Positions 12,550 through 27,900 of a stretch of DNA of 64,000 nt are shown here, piece by piece; the stretch's first letter is position 1, and each line of letters begins with the position of its first letter. Below the pieces are notes generated by a model. The model made no database searches. It was not told where the DNA came from and was given only the letters and a program-made list of their open reading frames with translations. Made by a program: the position numbers and the translations under genes. The stretch spans positions 19,686,001 to 19,750,000 of the forward strand of contig OX940860.1 of assembly GCA_954871525.1 (NCBI GenBank), in the 5' to 3' direction. This stretch comes from Parietaria judaica. Lineage: Eukaryota; Streptophyta; Magnoliopsida; Rosales; Urticaceae.

Positions 12550-13583
12550 AATTACAAATCGATTTCACTTTGCTAATTGGATGGAAATCAAGGACATTAA
12601 GTTCAATCTTTTGATGCTTGGGTTGTTAGTTTTTGAAGATGGGAACAGAATATTTGAATTCTTCATAATGTACCAAATTATAGATACTGTGAATTCAATA
12701 ATAATATTAAAACTTCATCAAAAATATTTTTTATTTGACTTTATTTATCTTAAGAACTATTTTGAGTTACTAAAAAATAATATCTAATTTTAATTTTATG
12801 AAAAATATACCATCTTAGAAAAAAACTAATATATACTTACAATGATTAGTTAAATTTATTATATGCCCTCTAATTATTTTAGCTCGAGAAAACTCAGAAT
12901 TACACATTATTTATAGCTTTGGAATTTTGCTTTTACATACTCTCTAATTTATATTCTATATATAAATCAAAATTGAGTACCAATTTACCATTAGTACTTT
13001 CTTTACCAATATGTGGCCCCAACAGACTCTTAACCAAGCCACTGCCTGTGACTGTGAGTCTCCGCTTATTATTCAACAGGCACGCGGTTTGAGCTTCAAG
13101 CTCTTCCCATTGTTTGAGAACTTACGTTTCATTTTCTATTCCATTCTCCGATGGAGGTTCTTTTCACCCTTCTCTCACGGTATTACTTTACTATCGTCAC
13201 CCAAGAGTATTTAGCCTTGCAAGTTGGTCCTTAAACTGATTTACATGCGATTCCACATGTCTCATGCTACTCGGGTCAAAGAGTAAGTCAAAGAGTAAGA
13301 AAGTAATACCTTGAAATTATCATTCTATATATTTTGCTCGGGACTTCTTTTTATCATCTCGCTTCCTTGAATTTGTCATTCTATCAGTTTACCCAATAAA
13401 TTTATCATTGTGTATCAAATTTTCCCATGAAAATATTGTTGAGTATGAATTTGTCCCCGTTCACAATGACCCATTTGTTGAATGTTTATCACTCCTGTCA
13501 AAATTTAAAGTCAAATATCTCTTCTCCTTATTGTTAATAATATTATTTTTACGATAAATTTCTCTCTTAGAATGCCATCCTTC

Positions 13584-13847
13584 CATAGGCGGAACCAGGA
13601 TTCGGAAGGAGGGGGGCTCAATTTTTTTATTTTTATTTTATATCAAACTTATGTGATAAATTTAAAATAAAAATACAAACTTAATTATTGTAAAAAAAAA
13701 ACGATTTAAAATATATTGTCGACTTAGAGAGTTTCAAAATATATTGCAACACAAATAACAGTAGACAAAAATCAAATATAAAAAAATAAATAGAGTAGAC
13801 ATGAAAGATCTATCCACTAATATATAGAGAAAGAGTACATGAGAACT

Positions 13848-13891
<44 letters not shown>

Positions 13892-14134
13892 CTAGTAATG
13901 AATGCTCTGAGAAAAACAATTGAAAGAAAGCGTACAATTCTAGAGTCTAGTCTATACCACAATGTGTAGAAGAGTTTATAGGGTTGTGTGCGTGTGTGAG
14001 GTAGAGAGGGGGGGCTGGGCTTGGTAGGTTAGTGGAGTTGGCATTGAATTTTGTCCTATGCTAATAGAATATTTAAAATTCTTAGGGTGGCTTTAGTCCC
14101 TGTGCCTGTGGTAATCAACGTAGTTCCGCCTTTG
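13584..14134. mobile_element. hAT-type MITE with AT microsatellite
   Basis: The left end is CATAGGCGGAACCAGG and the right end GTTCCGCCTTTG, whose complement is CAAAGGCGGAAC. The element is flanked by a perfect 8-bp duplication CATCCTTC (13576-13583 and 14135-14142). The terminal CA and 8-bp duplication are hAT traits. The 551-bp body has no transposase and contains a (TA)n run at about 13849-13890. Confidence 0.85.
13849..13890. repeat. (TA)n microsatellite
   Basis: About 20 TA units in a row inside the hAT-type MITE. Confidence 0.95.
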
Positions 14135-14142
14135 CATCCTTC

Positions 14143-15302
14143 TATTTCCTTTCGGCTTTGTTTGTTTGTTTTTTTTTTTTTTTTTAGCTTTCAAAAAAAA
14201 ATGTTATTTTTTTTTATATTCATCTTTAACTCTAACTATTTTAACAAAAAAAAAATTCGTAAATATCTATGAGAATTCATCTCTCTAGAATGCCTTTCTT
14301 AGCAACCCTCTAAAATTTTGACAGATTTTTTTAATATTTTACAAACAAGTACATTTGATACAAATTAATGATACAAATTAAAAGTTTAGGAAGACTATTA
14401 ATGAAAAAGATGGTACACACTTAAAAGTGTAGGGGACAAATTAATATACAAAATAATGAAGACAAAAAAATATAATTTTATACAAAGTAATAAGTTAAAA
14501 AATAGTGATAATTACTCTTGTTAAAGAGAAAAAAAAAAAGAGAGTAAAATATATACAATTTTAACAGCTAACACGAAATCACTTATAATTTAGCAAAATG
14601 AAACCCGTTAAAAGAACTGCAAAATTGTAATCGCTAATGAACAGAAACTCCAAATTTAAATTGACCTAAAAATGGGTCGACCCCAAATTTAAATTGGGCC
14701 TACGAGATCAGCTCTATCCTTTGGTTGGGCCTAAGAAAGTACTCAAAGAGCATCTTAAATATTTGACTAATTTCTAGCATAAAGTATATATAAAATACTG
14801 ATATCAATAAAAATCAAAATTCATTTTAAGTGTTATTTTTCTTATATATTTATAAGCAGAGTCGCTTTCGAACTAATACATGTCTAAAATCTAAACAGAG
14901 AGCACGAACAGTAAAAATTTAAATAGATTAAGTTCTTTTTTTTTAATGAATTTTTTTTTTTTATTAAGCAAAAATAAATTATGTTAAAAGCATGACGTAG
15001 TAATATAAACATATTTATGGAAGTATGGACCATGCCATGATACAATTATATGATAGACAAGAGGTTTTACTTTTTCCATTGAATAAATCAATAGACTTCG
15101 AGTAATGTCAAACTATTCATATAATTTTCTTCTTAATTTCCTTTAGTGTCAATGTTTGTTTGGCCGTACAGTGAGTAGACTTTTATTCTTTTGTTTTTCT
15201 ATTTATAAATCGAGAATAATAAATTAGCTAATGAGGTTAGGTTTCCTCAAGTGCCGTGCCGGATTGTCAAAATGAATTTATCAAATCTTTAATTAATTCA
15301 AA
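14143..15302. other. AT-rich intergenic DNA, no gene seen
   Basis: Only homopolymer tracts and short frames are present. No paired repeat or domain was recognised. Confidence 0.5.
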
Positions 15303-15770
15303 GGGTTAATGACGGCGAAAATACCCAAAGTTTGGTCAAAGAACCTCTCGTGTATCCAAAGTTTAAAAGTGGTGGTAAAAATACCCAAAGTCGCATTTGG
15401 GGAGTTGACCACTCCATTCTCGTAACGCCGTTAACTTACCCGTTAACTCTGGCCACCGGGCAAACGTTGGTTGTTGACATAACAATTTTTGCCAAATGGA
15501 TGAGCCCAAATAAGTCTTGTTTACGACAAAACAACAAATTAAACCCCTAACTAATACTATTTAATACAACTAATTGAACCCCTAATTATTACACTTAGCA
15601 AAAAAAATTTGTCCATGTGGCCAGGGTTAACGAGTAAGTTAACGGCATTACGAGAATTAAGTGGTCAACTCCTCAAATGTGACTTTGGGTATTTTTGCCA
15701 CCACTTTTAAACTTTGGGTACACGAGGGGTTCTTTGACCAAACTTTAGGTATTTTTGCCGTCATTAACCC
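15303..15770. mobile_element. Foldback MULE-like element B
   Basis: A 468-bp element starts GGGTTAATGACGGCGAAAAT and ends in the inverse (…TTGCCGTCATTAACCC). A perfect 9-bp duplication TAATTCAAA flanks it (15294-15302 and 15771-15779). Arms of about 170 bases on each side match closely. They share the words TTTGGTCAAAGAACC and CTCGTGTA.CCAAAG and the sub-repeat GGTGG.AAAAATACCCAAAG. It is the same subfamily as the element at 48745-49342. No coding capacity. Confidence 0.92.
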
Positions 15771-16018
15771 TAATTCAAATTGCACAATCAGCGACACTTT
15801 TTTTCCTTGAAGAAGTATAAGTTTTCGGTTCATCAACTTGCTTCCACTATATATAGTCTAGTCTCTCGTATATCATGTGGTACCTCTTTGATTTTTCAAA
15901 AATCACTAAAATTGGACAAAAAAGCTTAATTTGTTCAGTTCTTGGTTCTTGAACACTAGCAAAATTTAGGATAAAATCAACTCATACAAAAAGTTTTGAT
16001 AAGAGACCAAATCAGACA

Positions 16019-16288
16019 AGTCTTGTTCGTACTAAAATTGTCTAGAAGCGTCTTATAATCACCTTCAGCACTAATTTGATGTACGTTGCCGAACTTAACT
16101 AGCTTTACCGCCAAAGATATCCCCAATAACTCAACTTCCACATCTTATTGCGTTTGGATGAGGCTACTCCACGTCTTCTCCACTTTGCTGGTCTTTGATC
16201 TCAACACAACATCAAGAACTGTGACTCAAAATTTGAAAGGGGCATCAATTTTTATCTTCAGTCTTCCCCCTATGAACGGCTCCACTTG
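16019..16288 (-). pseudogene. Decayed RNase H-like (RVT_3) retroelement fragment
   Basis: On the minus strand one continuous frame with two stop codons reads like the plant non-LTR-associated RNase H domain. It has a start resembling RLKIKIDAPF (first Asp), then a middle block DVEVELLGISLAVKLVKFG (Glu) and VHQISAEGDYKTLLD (Asp). The spacing of these acidic residues and the helical 'LLGISLAVKLVK' segment fit the RVT_3 pattern, in which 'AELLGI.LA..LV' precedes 'VEGDC..L'. The stops and missing flanks show it is dead. No poly-A tail or duplication was located. Confidence 0.6.
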
Positions 16289-16299
16289 TTAATACATGT

Positions 16300-17860
16300 T
16301 AAGACACTCGGTAACTTCCAAATCAACTCCCGACTATATGTTATTGATTGTGTCCATAGGCATATCTGGTCATTGATCTTTGACCAATAAAGAACCCGTG
16401 AAAACACAATAAAGACAGTCTTTTGGATAATGTCAAACTCAAGTGTATGCTATATATTATTTTAGGAAATCATTGGCCAATTTGGAGTTTTTTTTAACAG
16501 TATTTGGCTTGGCCAAGCTTGCTCAAGTAAGCTTCAAATGGCTATGACATTGCTCTTTCTCAAATAATAACTTACACTAATCCTCGTTCAACTCTATTTA
16601 TTAATGATTTTGCAAAAATAAAAGAAATCGTGTGTTTTATTGATCTTGAAATTATATTTTGTGTTAAAATATTCTATATATGTAGTAAATTGATTGAAAA
16701 TCTGATATTAGTATTTGCATGAATTTTATTTTTTTCATCATTCAATTTAGGTCAATAATATTATTAATACATATTTTCTTTTAAGACGTTACCTAGTTAA
16801 TTTTTTTAAATCAATTTTTATATTTATGCATTCAAATTAAAATTTTGAAAAAAAAAGCGCATCATGAGCAAGGATCATACGCTCGATAAAGGACTGACAA
16901 ACAATTTTACGGGCTAGTTAAAGAGTTACGAGTTAACAAAATGATAAAATATAGTTTCTTAATAATTGGTGTCTGTTTGTGACTATTAGATTTTACAATC
17001 AACTCATATGTATTGTGTAAAATAGTTGTATTTATAAATAATAAGTGTGTTTTGTAATATTTGGGAATAGTAAGTAATAATTATTAAAACTATTGTAAAG
17101 TTAATTTCAGAACTGGTATTAGGTCTGGAAAAATCAGAAAAATTTATTCCGAAACCAGAATTCTTATTTTTGCATTATAATTTCCGAGAATCCGGCTAGG
17201 ATTTTCCATATTTAGAGGATTAAAGTTGGTTAGAGAACTTCAAAAATCAACATTAGTTTTAAGTCCATTGAAAGGCCTATTTTTGATTTCTCACTACTAT
17301 CCATGCTCTCTTTGAACCTTTCCAACCACATTTCAAATTTCAAACCAAACCACTCTTTTGGGTCTCTCGCCACTACGAATACTAATAGTGGAGATGTTGA
17401 CCACAAGCCTAATGTACCCTTTTATGTAATACTATATTGCAACTTGGATAATAGTGATAAAAGTATCTAAAAATATTCAAATAGCATGATATATTCTTAA
17501 GTTTTCAATCGCGTTGAATAAATTGCCTAAGTCATGAAGTTTGCAGTTTTGATTGATTATTTCCCATTGGTCTTCGTTAATTAATTTTTTTATTCGTGTA
17601 CGCTGATTTACACTCCCTTTTTAACGTTTTAAGATTTCCAATGCTAGATACTTCAATTTGAAACATACACATGTCAGAGACAAACCAATCGAGAACAAAA
17701 AATTTACAACTCTAGGTGCCCCAATTAAAAACTTGGGTCTTGGGATATGCCGCACTATTTGTAAAACTTTAGATACTTATATCTCAATTATCCCTATCAC
17801 TTTGTTGACTTATTAATAAAATTCCTAACACACAAATATCATTGGTTTTCAGTACTTCTC
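16300..17860. other. AT-rich intergenic DNA, no gene seen
   Basis: No supported exon or paired repeat was found between the RNase H relic and the next foldback element. Confidence 0.45.
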
Positions 17861-17870
17861 AACTCAATTA

Positions 17871-19278
17871 GGGATAATTACGGCAAATATACTCAACCTT
17901 TGGTCAAACTCCCCCCCGTGTACCCAACCTTTAAAATTGGCGGCAAAAATACCCAACCTGCGTTGACTGTGACTCTGGCATAAAAACGTTAATTTTTCCG
18001 TTAACATCCCTCATGTGGCCGTTAGCGGCAAAAATACCCATCCTTTTTTTTTTTTGAAAAAAAAAACATTTTTTAATTTTTTTAATTTATATTTTTTTTA
18101 CTTGATTAGTGATAATTACTTGAATTCCAAATACATGGAATAACAAAAAGTTAGTCAAAACATCAATTGATTTCTTAATGTGCTTGTATAACCTACATTT
18201 GGTAATAAAAATCTTATTATTATGAGAAATTTTATACATAATGTTACGGGTATTTTAAGTAATTTGAACATGGTTTTGAAAAAAGGTATCTGGATTTCCG
18301 TATCGGGATACGGGTAGTGATTTTCGGATACCCAGAAAACCAAATCCGGATATGGGTAGTTCAATCAATGTCTCCGTATTGAAGAAAAAAAAAATGACTT
18401 AAGAATATATACCAGTAAAAAAAATTTATCAATAATCAATAAGCTTGATTAGTAATAGTTGGCTAAAAGACCTCCCTTGAGATCCATTAAAATCCGTACC
18501 CTTAAATACGCTGCTAAGAAATATGAATAGTGCCGAAGGAAGCTATGAAACACAATGAAAACTCACATCCGTGCCTCTGCTTACGTCATTAGGTTGACGT
18601 AAGCCCTTCTGAGGGCATGTGAGGAGGGCAGGAGACGTGTGGTGGATCGTGTGGGGCCTGTGGGGCCGCCTGAGGTGCTCCTGGCCCACTTTAAGGGTTT
18701 CGGGAGCGTTTCGTGACTATTTCTTGCAAACTCAATGACTTTTTGAGTATTTTGATATTTCTGGAAACATCTAGACACTTTATTTCGCGAAAACAGACTT
18801 CCGATGAATATCTCGGGCTAAAATTGACTTTATTTAATAAAAAGAAAAATTAATTATATAACTATCCTTTTATTAATTTATTAAAAATCAATTACTTAAA
18901 TACGCGTAACATTGTGTTTAAAATTTCTTATAATAATAAGACTTTTATCAACAAATATAGCTTATACAAGCACATTAAGATATCAATTGATGTTTTGACT
19001 AACTTTTGTGTTATTCCATGTATTTGAAATTCAAGTAATTATCACTAATCAAGTAAAAAAAATATAAATTAAAAAAATTAAAAAATGTTTAAAAAAAAAA
19101 AAAAAGGTTGGGTATTTTTGCCGCTAACGGCCACACGAGGGATGTTAACGGAAAAATTAACGTTTTTATGCCAGAGTCACAGTCAACGCAGGTTGGGTAT
19201 TTTTGCCGCCAATTTTAAAGGTTGGGTACACGGGGGGAAGTTTGACCAAAGGTTGGGTATATTTGCCGTAATTATCCC
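17871..19278. mobile_element. Foldback MULE-like element C, large, with filler
   Basis: A 1408-bp element starts GGGATAATTACGGCAAATAT and ends in its inverse (…TTGCCGTAATTATCCC). It is flanked by a perfect 9-bp duplication ACTCAATTA (17862-17870 and 19279-19287). Arms of nearly 400 bases (about 17871-18260 and 18890-19278) match well, for example CATCAATTGATTTCTTAATG against its complement near 18980. The spacer (about 18260-18890) is different: a short block of 'cgggatacgggtag' motifs, then a GC-richer block at 18590-18720. This arrangement, arms plus unrelated filler, resembles Pack-MULE capture, but no source gene was recognised. The right end lies 185 bases before the ATG of the ENTH gene. 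Confidence 0.9.
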
Positions 19279-19463
19279 ACTCAATTATTTTCAATACTAA
19301 CCCGTCACGCTATGAATATTAAATGCTGCCTTTGAGTTCCCATCAAGGACCACATTGAAAATCACATTGCTGTATCTTTTTTTGTCCTCATTTATTGCAT
19401 AAGAATCTCCGAGAGTTCTTGATTAGAATAGATTTCCTTTGTGTAGTTCTTCTCTGATCAAAC

Positions 19464-20593
19464 ATGTCAACGATAAGTAAAAGCAACTGTGAGAACTCCA
19501 CACCGTTCTTCAGAGAGTTCAAGAAGCAAGCCTCGTTCTTTCTCAAGGAGAAGATCAAGACTGCCAGATTGGCACTCACCGATGTCACACCTGCAGAGTT
19601 GTGAGTTTGATTTCAATTTTTCAAATTTTGAATTCCTAGTTTTCTCATGTCCTTTGATCCGATCATTTGAAGATTGACCGAAGAGGCCACGGGCGCGAAT
19701 CTATGCGCGCCCGACACTCGGACCCTGGCTTCCATCTCGAGATCCGCATTTGAAATCGACGATTACACTAGAATCGTGGAGATTCTGCACAAAAGGTTTG
19801 TCCGTTTTCCGGTTTCCGGTTTCATGTGTATGTAGGCGGTAATTATGATTTTTTTGTCAGATTGGAGAAGTTTGAGAAGAGGAACTGGAGAATTTGTTAC
19901 AATTCCGCGATTGTTATTGAGCACTTGCTTACTCACGGCCCGGAGAGCGTCGCCGGGGAGTTCCAGTGCGACAGAGACGTCATCAAAGAAATGGAACGGC
20001 TTCAGCATGTTGACGAGAAAGGGTACGTGATTTCCCGTATTTTGTTTGGGAGAAGAGCGTTTACGGGAATTGAATTCGATTTATTTAAAAAACGCAGATT
20101 CAACTGGGGTTTGGCTGCGAGAAAGAAATCGGAGAGAGTGCTGAAGCTGCTTGAGAAAGGCCCTCTTCTCAAGGAAGAGCGGGACCGGGCTCGGAAGCTG
20201 AGCAGAGGGATTCAAGGCTTCGGAAGCTTCATTCAGAGGCCGTCTTCGTCGTCCCCGGGCATTCTGAGAGAGAAGACATCGGCCGATGCTCCGACTTATG
20301 AGAGGTCAAACTTCGAATTTTGTCATGAGAATCAGGAGAATCAGATTCCATGCCCCAAAGTGACTCTGATTTACGAGGATATGAAGGCATCGAGTTCGAT
20401 CGTGTCCGATTCGCAAGCGAGTCGGAAAGAGAATATGGCTCCGGAAGTGGACGAACTGCAGGCGGGGAACCAGGGCGAAGAGATGTCTCCGTTTATTGAA
20501 AGAGACGTCTCTGCTTTGCGGAGAAGTTCAACGGAAGAAGATCATCCGTTCAGTGACACAATCCACCAAACAACTACGTCTCTGCTTTGCTGA
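19464..20593 (+). CDS. ENTH-domain (epsin-like) membrane trafficking protein
   Basis: Four exons (19464-19600, 19673-19795, 19861-20022, 20098-20593) give 305 residues. The ENTH domain fills about residues 12-145: FFREFKKQASFFLKEKIKTA, LALTDVTPAELLTEEA, AFEIDDYTRIVEILHKRL, NWRICYNSAIVIEHLLTHGP, then DVIKEMERLQHVDEKGFNWG, KKSERVLKLLEKGPLLKEER and ARKLSRGIQGFGSF. ENTH domains bind phosphoinositides and work in clathrin-coated vesicle formation. This protein belongs to a short plant ENTH/VHS-like group without obvious long clathrin-binding tails. The C-terminal third is polar and low in recognisable motifs. The third intron (20023-20097) is 75 nt, in frame and free of stops, so its retention would add 25 residues. 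A foldback transposon ends 185 bases upstream. The gene converges with actin. Confidence 0.9.
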
Positions 20594-21756
20594 GAGCTCG
20601 TTTGCAAAATCAACAACTTTATGTAAAATTTATGCCGTAAAAGGAATTACGTTGTCGGTTGAAGTATCTTACCTTCTTTCGTTTTTAGGATCATATACAG
20701 TTGGAACTCGAGTAATAATTTACCAATGTTTGTTAGAATTGAGATCATAAAAAATATTACTTAATCAAAATTATTAATTTATCGAGTATTAATTTAACAA
20801 GATTCTACTGTATATGAGCACCAGAACATTGAATATTGCATCCTAAATCGGATACTTGGCGCAAAAAGCCAAAAACTACTGTATTTACTTGCGACTTCAA
20901 AGAATGAGACTCAAAGATTCCTAGAGACTACCTCAATGACCTAATAGTTTTTCTTCTGAACATTACAATAAAAATAAATTTCCAAATTCATTTAAATCCC
21001 CCCACACACACAAAAAAAATATATATATTTTAAAGCACTATCTAACTTTGTATCTTTTACCCTATGCCATTTTGTAAAATTACTGATAAGTGATAACGAC
21101 GTTAGATTCTACGTTTGTATTTGTCCAAAGTCAAGGCAGTTTTCCAATGACTAGTCTATATCACTCATTTAACTCATTTTTATCCTATATCACTTTGTAA
21201 AACTACTCACGAGAGCGTTGTATTCAATGTTAGAAATGCATGTTGTTCTCTCTCCAAAGCACCTTGCCATCTCTTGTGTATGATTATGTTGTCTCCATTG
21301 TTTGGATTTTCTTTCTTGTTTTTACGGTAATGGCATAAATTCAAAATTATCATATCATATAGCCAAATAATTTAATCATCATTATATTACTTTTCTCGCT
21401 TCAATCATAAGTAAAAAGGATATCAATTATACCACCTAGATTACAACATTGGAGAAGAGTTTTAATTATTGATTTGGTGATGACCATTTTGACAGCAAAA
21501 CCACGAAGTCGTATTATGTAGAGAATCACAATAATAATAAAAAGGATCATGTGAAGAACTACAATAAATATAGCAAGAAGAAGAAAGAGATGTCCAACAA
21601 CACCACAAGAAGGCTAATAATAGGAAAACAACAATCAAGAGTTGAATCTCTTTGCCACGACCTTACACTTATAAGTTCATTATCTGAACAACATTAAGAC
21701 ACGAAAAATTTGATAGAAACCACACTTCCACAACTTCCATTCCCGCTTCCACTTGT
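20594..21756. other. Convergent intergenic region, ENTH and actin 3' sides
   Basis: Both genes point into this stretch, so it should carry both 3' untranslated regions and polyadenylation sites. It is AT-rich and no gene is seen. Confidence 0.5.
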
Positions 21757-24114
<2,358 letters not shown>

Positions 24115-24124
24115 TTTCAATTAC

Positions 24125-24747
24125 CTGGAGAAGGTTGACAAGATGACATTTTTAAAAAACAATAACCGATAATGCAGATACACATACAGGATTAACGGAC
24201 ATCAGCTTTGATATACCAGGATTATACAATGTGGAGGAAAAAGAACTAAATCAAATCATAAGTAATCAGTAGATAACATTATAATATGCAAGCATTTCAT
24301 TGAAATCTCTTCATTATTCGAGAAAAAAACCGAATCAATCCTACAATTAATCAGCACAAATCACTAAGCAATCCATTAATATGGAGGTCCTTCATACCAA
24401 AATCTAAGTATAACAGACCAATAAAACGCTTTCAAAGACGAAAACACAGATCACACACAATCATCAAACAGTCAAACGCAAACTCTCAGCTCAGTCCCCA
24501 AATCGTCGACTTTGCAAAAAAAGACACCCTAATCAAGCCGAACGATTCCAGATCCACAACTACCAGTGTCCGATCCGCATCCCCCACAGAGAAATAACCT
24601 AGAGACCCTCCGTTACCAGAATTCACGATCGGCGACGACGCAATGAGAGTGGAAAATGCTATATTCGGCACAAACGAAAGGCGTATCGATTGAGATGAGA
24701 TTCAGTCCATGAGCAGAACAGAATCAAGCGAGAGAGAGAGCGCTTAC
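24125..24747 (-). other. Leader intron of the actin gene
   Basis: On the minus strand a leader exon (24748 upward) ends …GATCAG before GTAAGCG (24747 downward). The acceptor …CTCCAG leaves 10 leader bases (24115-24124) before ATG. A 5' leader intron of several hundred bases just upstream of ATG is conserved in plant actin genes and commonly boosts expression. That effect is family knowledge, not seen here. Confidence 0.85.
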
Positions 24748-24935
24748 CTGATCGATGGAGAGAGAGTGGATTTGGGTGTGGATTTGTTGGTGGGTGTGCG
24801 ATGTAAATGGGGCCTCAGGCTGAGAATAGAAGAAGAGAGGAGAGGCACTTCCAATATTAGCCCCAAGCCACCACCAGACGCTTTTTAAACCACAACACCA
24901 TTCTCGCTGCACGATCTGCCCGACACGTGTCCTCC
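24748..24935 (-). promoter_or_regulatory. Actin leader exon and core promoter
   Basis: A TTTAAAAAG word (about 24878-24888, minus strand) is a plausible TATA-like element, placing transcription start near 24845-24855. A G-box-type ACACGTGT is at 24923-24930. The leader between them is CT-rich. Confidence 0.55.
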
Positions 24936-27900
24936 CTCCCTCCGCATAGACAGCCTGTGCCTCGCGATGGATGCTTTGTCAATTCTCGCTGGCAAAAGTA
25001 CCCCTTTACCCCCCCTCCCCTCTCGGCCCACTCTCCCGGGCCCAATAGGCCCAACCTATTAGCTTTTCAATTGCTACGAGAGCCCTGAAGAAAATGGGCC
25101 CAAAATGGTCGATCAACAGTGTCGCCTGTTTAAGGAATATAATTCTTAAATGTGTAGAGCATACAATGATACATTTTAGAAGGGAAAATTCATCATGTGT
25201 TACTAATATCACATATTGGAAAAATTCGAAAAGTCTGTGTGAGTGATCTAAAGATTGAAAATTAATAATATTCAATGTTTGCGTATGAAAATATGCCTGA
25301 CCCTTGTTGTATCTCACGTTCTCCGGCTTCGAGGATAAGTCCCGAAGTTTGAGGTGCAAAATGAGAAGCAAACCGTAAACGTTATTACTTTTTATTTTTT
25401 TTGTAACATTCACACCTACTTTTCGAGTTTCTCCTATTTGTGTTACTAGTGAATGAATTTTCCCTTTTAGTGCGATGAAATACTTCAAATCGAATACAAT
25501 ACGTATTAAAATTGATTTGATTAGAAAAAAAAAAACAATGGGGCCCAAGGCCCCCGGTAGCTTTAGTGAGGGGTAGACCTACACTTAATCTGAAAAAAGT
25601 TGTAATCCCTTAATCGGTGCTCACTTTGAAAAATGACTATATCACACTCTTACATTTATATTTTTGTCTCTATCTAACACTTTTTAAAATTAACAAAATC
25701 TTTAAAAATATTGATTTTTTTATTTTTTATTTTTACTTTGCACCATATATATGAGGGAGGCAAAAACATGTATTTAATTTACTACAACTAAAATTCAGTT
25801 AGTACAAAATTTTTATAAAATAAAATAATTCTCTTTTTTTTTTTGGGTATTTTTATCCTTCTGTATACCCTCTGCCATTTATATATATGCCCTTATACAG
25901 TATCGGACTTAGTATATTTGTAGACAAATAGCTTTTGATATAGTATTTTGTTTCAATTTGACCCCTGGGGGTACCACACTAAGGGCTGAATAATGTTAAA
26001 ATTACAAAATTAATAACGTGATACAGTTATTTTACAAAATAATGAGCTAACATATATAAGTACAAATTTAAAGTCAAGGGTCACTAATATTTGTCTGAAA
26101 ATGAACTAGGCAGCCATCTTAGTTTTGAAATCAACGCATATCCTCTTGCTTGAAGATATTCTTGTGATTTCAAAATTCATTTCTCGCTCGAACGACATAG
26201 ACATTTATAAACTTGAATTGGACATCACACATTTAAATGATACCAATGAAGTGACATGAAAATAGGCCCCATTTGTATCACTAAATAGGATTTGAATTGC
26301 ATGTGTAGATACAAATACAATACAAGTGAAGATAAAATATGTATTTCACTTGTAGTCTTCTTCCGATAAGACAAGTCACCGTTTTGGCGTGTATATTACA
26401 TAATTTAGCCTTAATACTAGCTATAATAACTAAGCTCCAAAATAATATATATACCATTGTCGGGTGTTTCTTGACTTGGTTTGCGGATATATGGTTATGT
26501 TCGTGATAGTTGGTGAATCTGATTGAACTGGACAGAAGAATTAGGGTTTAAGTTGGGGAAGACTACGCGAGGACTTATGAGCGTGCAATCACGAATTGAT
26601 GAGACTATGCACCGGGAACAACGCTCATCTAATATCTTGATGATTTTGTTCCTTTTTATTAGATTTATGATTCATTTAGTGTTCCTTGCTTTGCATGTTC
26701 TTAATCTTGTGCAAAGTGAGAATCAAAGTTCAGTTTTAACAAGACTTAGTTAGTGGAGGCGAAATTTGGGAATCGTCTAATTTTATAAACTCAATTACAA
26801 AAAAAAAAAACCTTCAATCGTGACACAAACCAAATATTCATGCATTTGACAACAAACCATAATATATGTTCTTTACTTACATTGCTAAAAATATATATTT
26901 TTAAAATTGTAAAAAAAATAAAGTAGCAATTATATTAAAATAATTAGATTGCATGTTTTAGTCTGATTTTTTTTTTTCACATATAAATTAAAAGTCTACG
27001 ATTGAACTGATTTGGACATTTCAAATTGAGGTTATTGTTTTGCTTGTTTAATAAGTGAAACATGAAATTAAGGTTAAGAAGTTATGATTGATTTGGCAAG
27101 TGCAATATCACTGTTTATCATAGAAGAATTTATTTTGGACTGATTTTTAATAATACTAGATATTTCAATAAAAAATAATTATAATTTATTTAAAATAATT
27201 TGTTTGGGTGTGACAACAATAAAATAGACTGCCACGTGTCCACAATCTAACAGCCGTGTTAGGGTCAACTGATACAAATTTTGGTAAACACTACTTTCAT
27301 AATATCAAATAATTTAGCCGCTATTTTTTTTTTTTTTTTTGCACCCCACCGTTTTTATCGACCTAATATTGGACACTTATGCCGGTTATAACCGTTCCTT
27401 CTTAGTTGCATTGCACAGACAGCTTGAGTTTCAATGGTTATAAGGGAAAAAGACACTTTCAAAAGCCATATGTGTTTCTGGGCATCACCATGCATGTACT
27501 GCAGTGAGTGTATGCATCTGATAAACATCAAAGAACAAAAGCTAATAAAAGCCTTGAAACCCCATGGTTTCTCTTTCTCTTGCCAATAATAGTGCAAATG
27601 TGACAAGATATAGACATGATATGAAATAATCCTGCCTTTGGTCGGTTTATACGAAATTTACTGAGCAAAATAAAATACACGTTTGACATTATATAGTATG
27701 GTTATTGATATTGACTTTTCATCGAGCTGTCAATCGCCTATTGGTTAATTATATGTTATATATATATATATATGTATATATTATAATTGTTTTTAAATCG
27801 TTGCTTCGCCATATTATAGTGGCGGTATTGTCTATTTATCTTCTCGTAATCATCCAAAAATATGGAATATTGTAATCAGAGTCAGAGATAAAATATTACT

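Larger units (their letters stand above)
9597..13583. other. Intergenic region downstream of PLL
   Basis: The PLL 3' untranslated region probably ends near 9780-9845, where AATAAA-like words occur. The remainder is AT-rich and has no supported gene. It contains an (AC)n-(AT)n microsatellite (about 11288-11326) and a 28-base direct repeat (12478-12505 and 12522-12549, 44-base period). A G+C-richer stretch at 13010-13130 has no recognisable product. Confidence 0.4.

Noticed and set aside
25006..25548. 180-residue minus-strand frame
   Set aside because: AT-driven composition, no domain, no splice partners.
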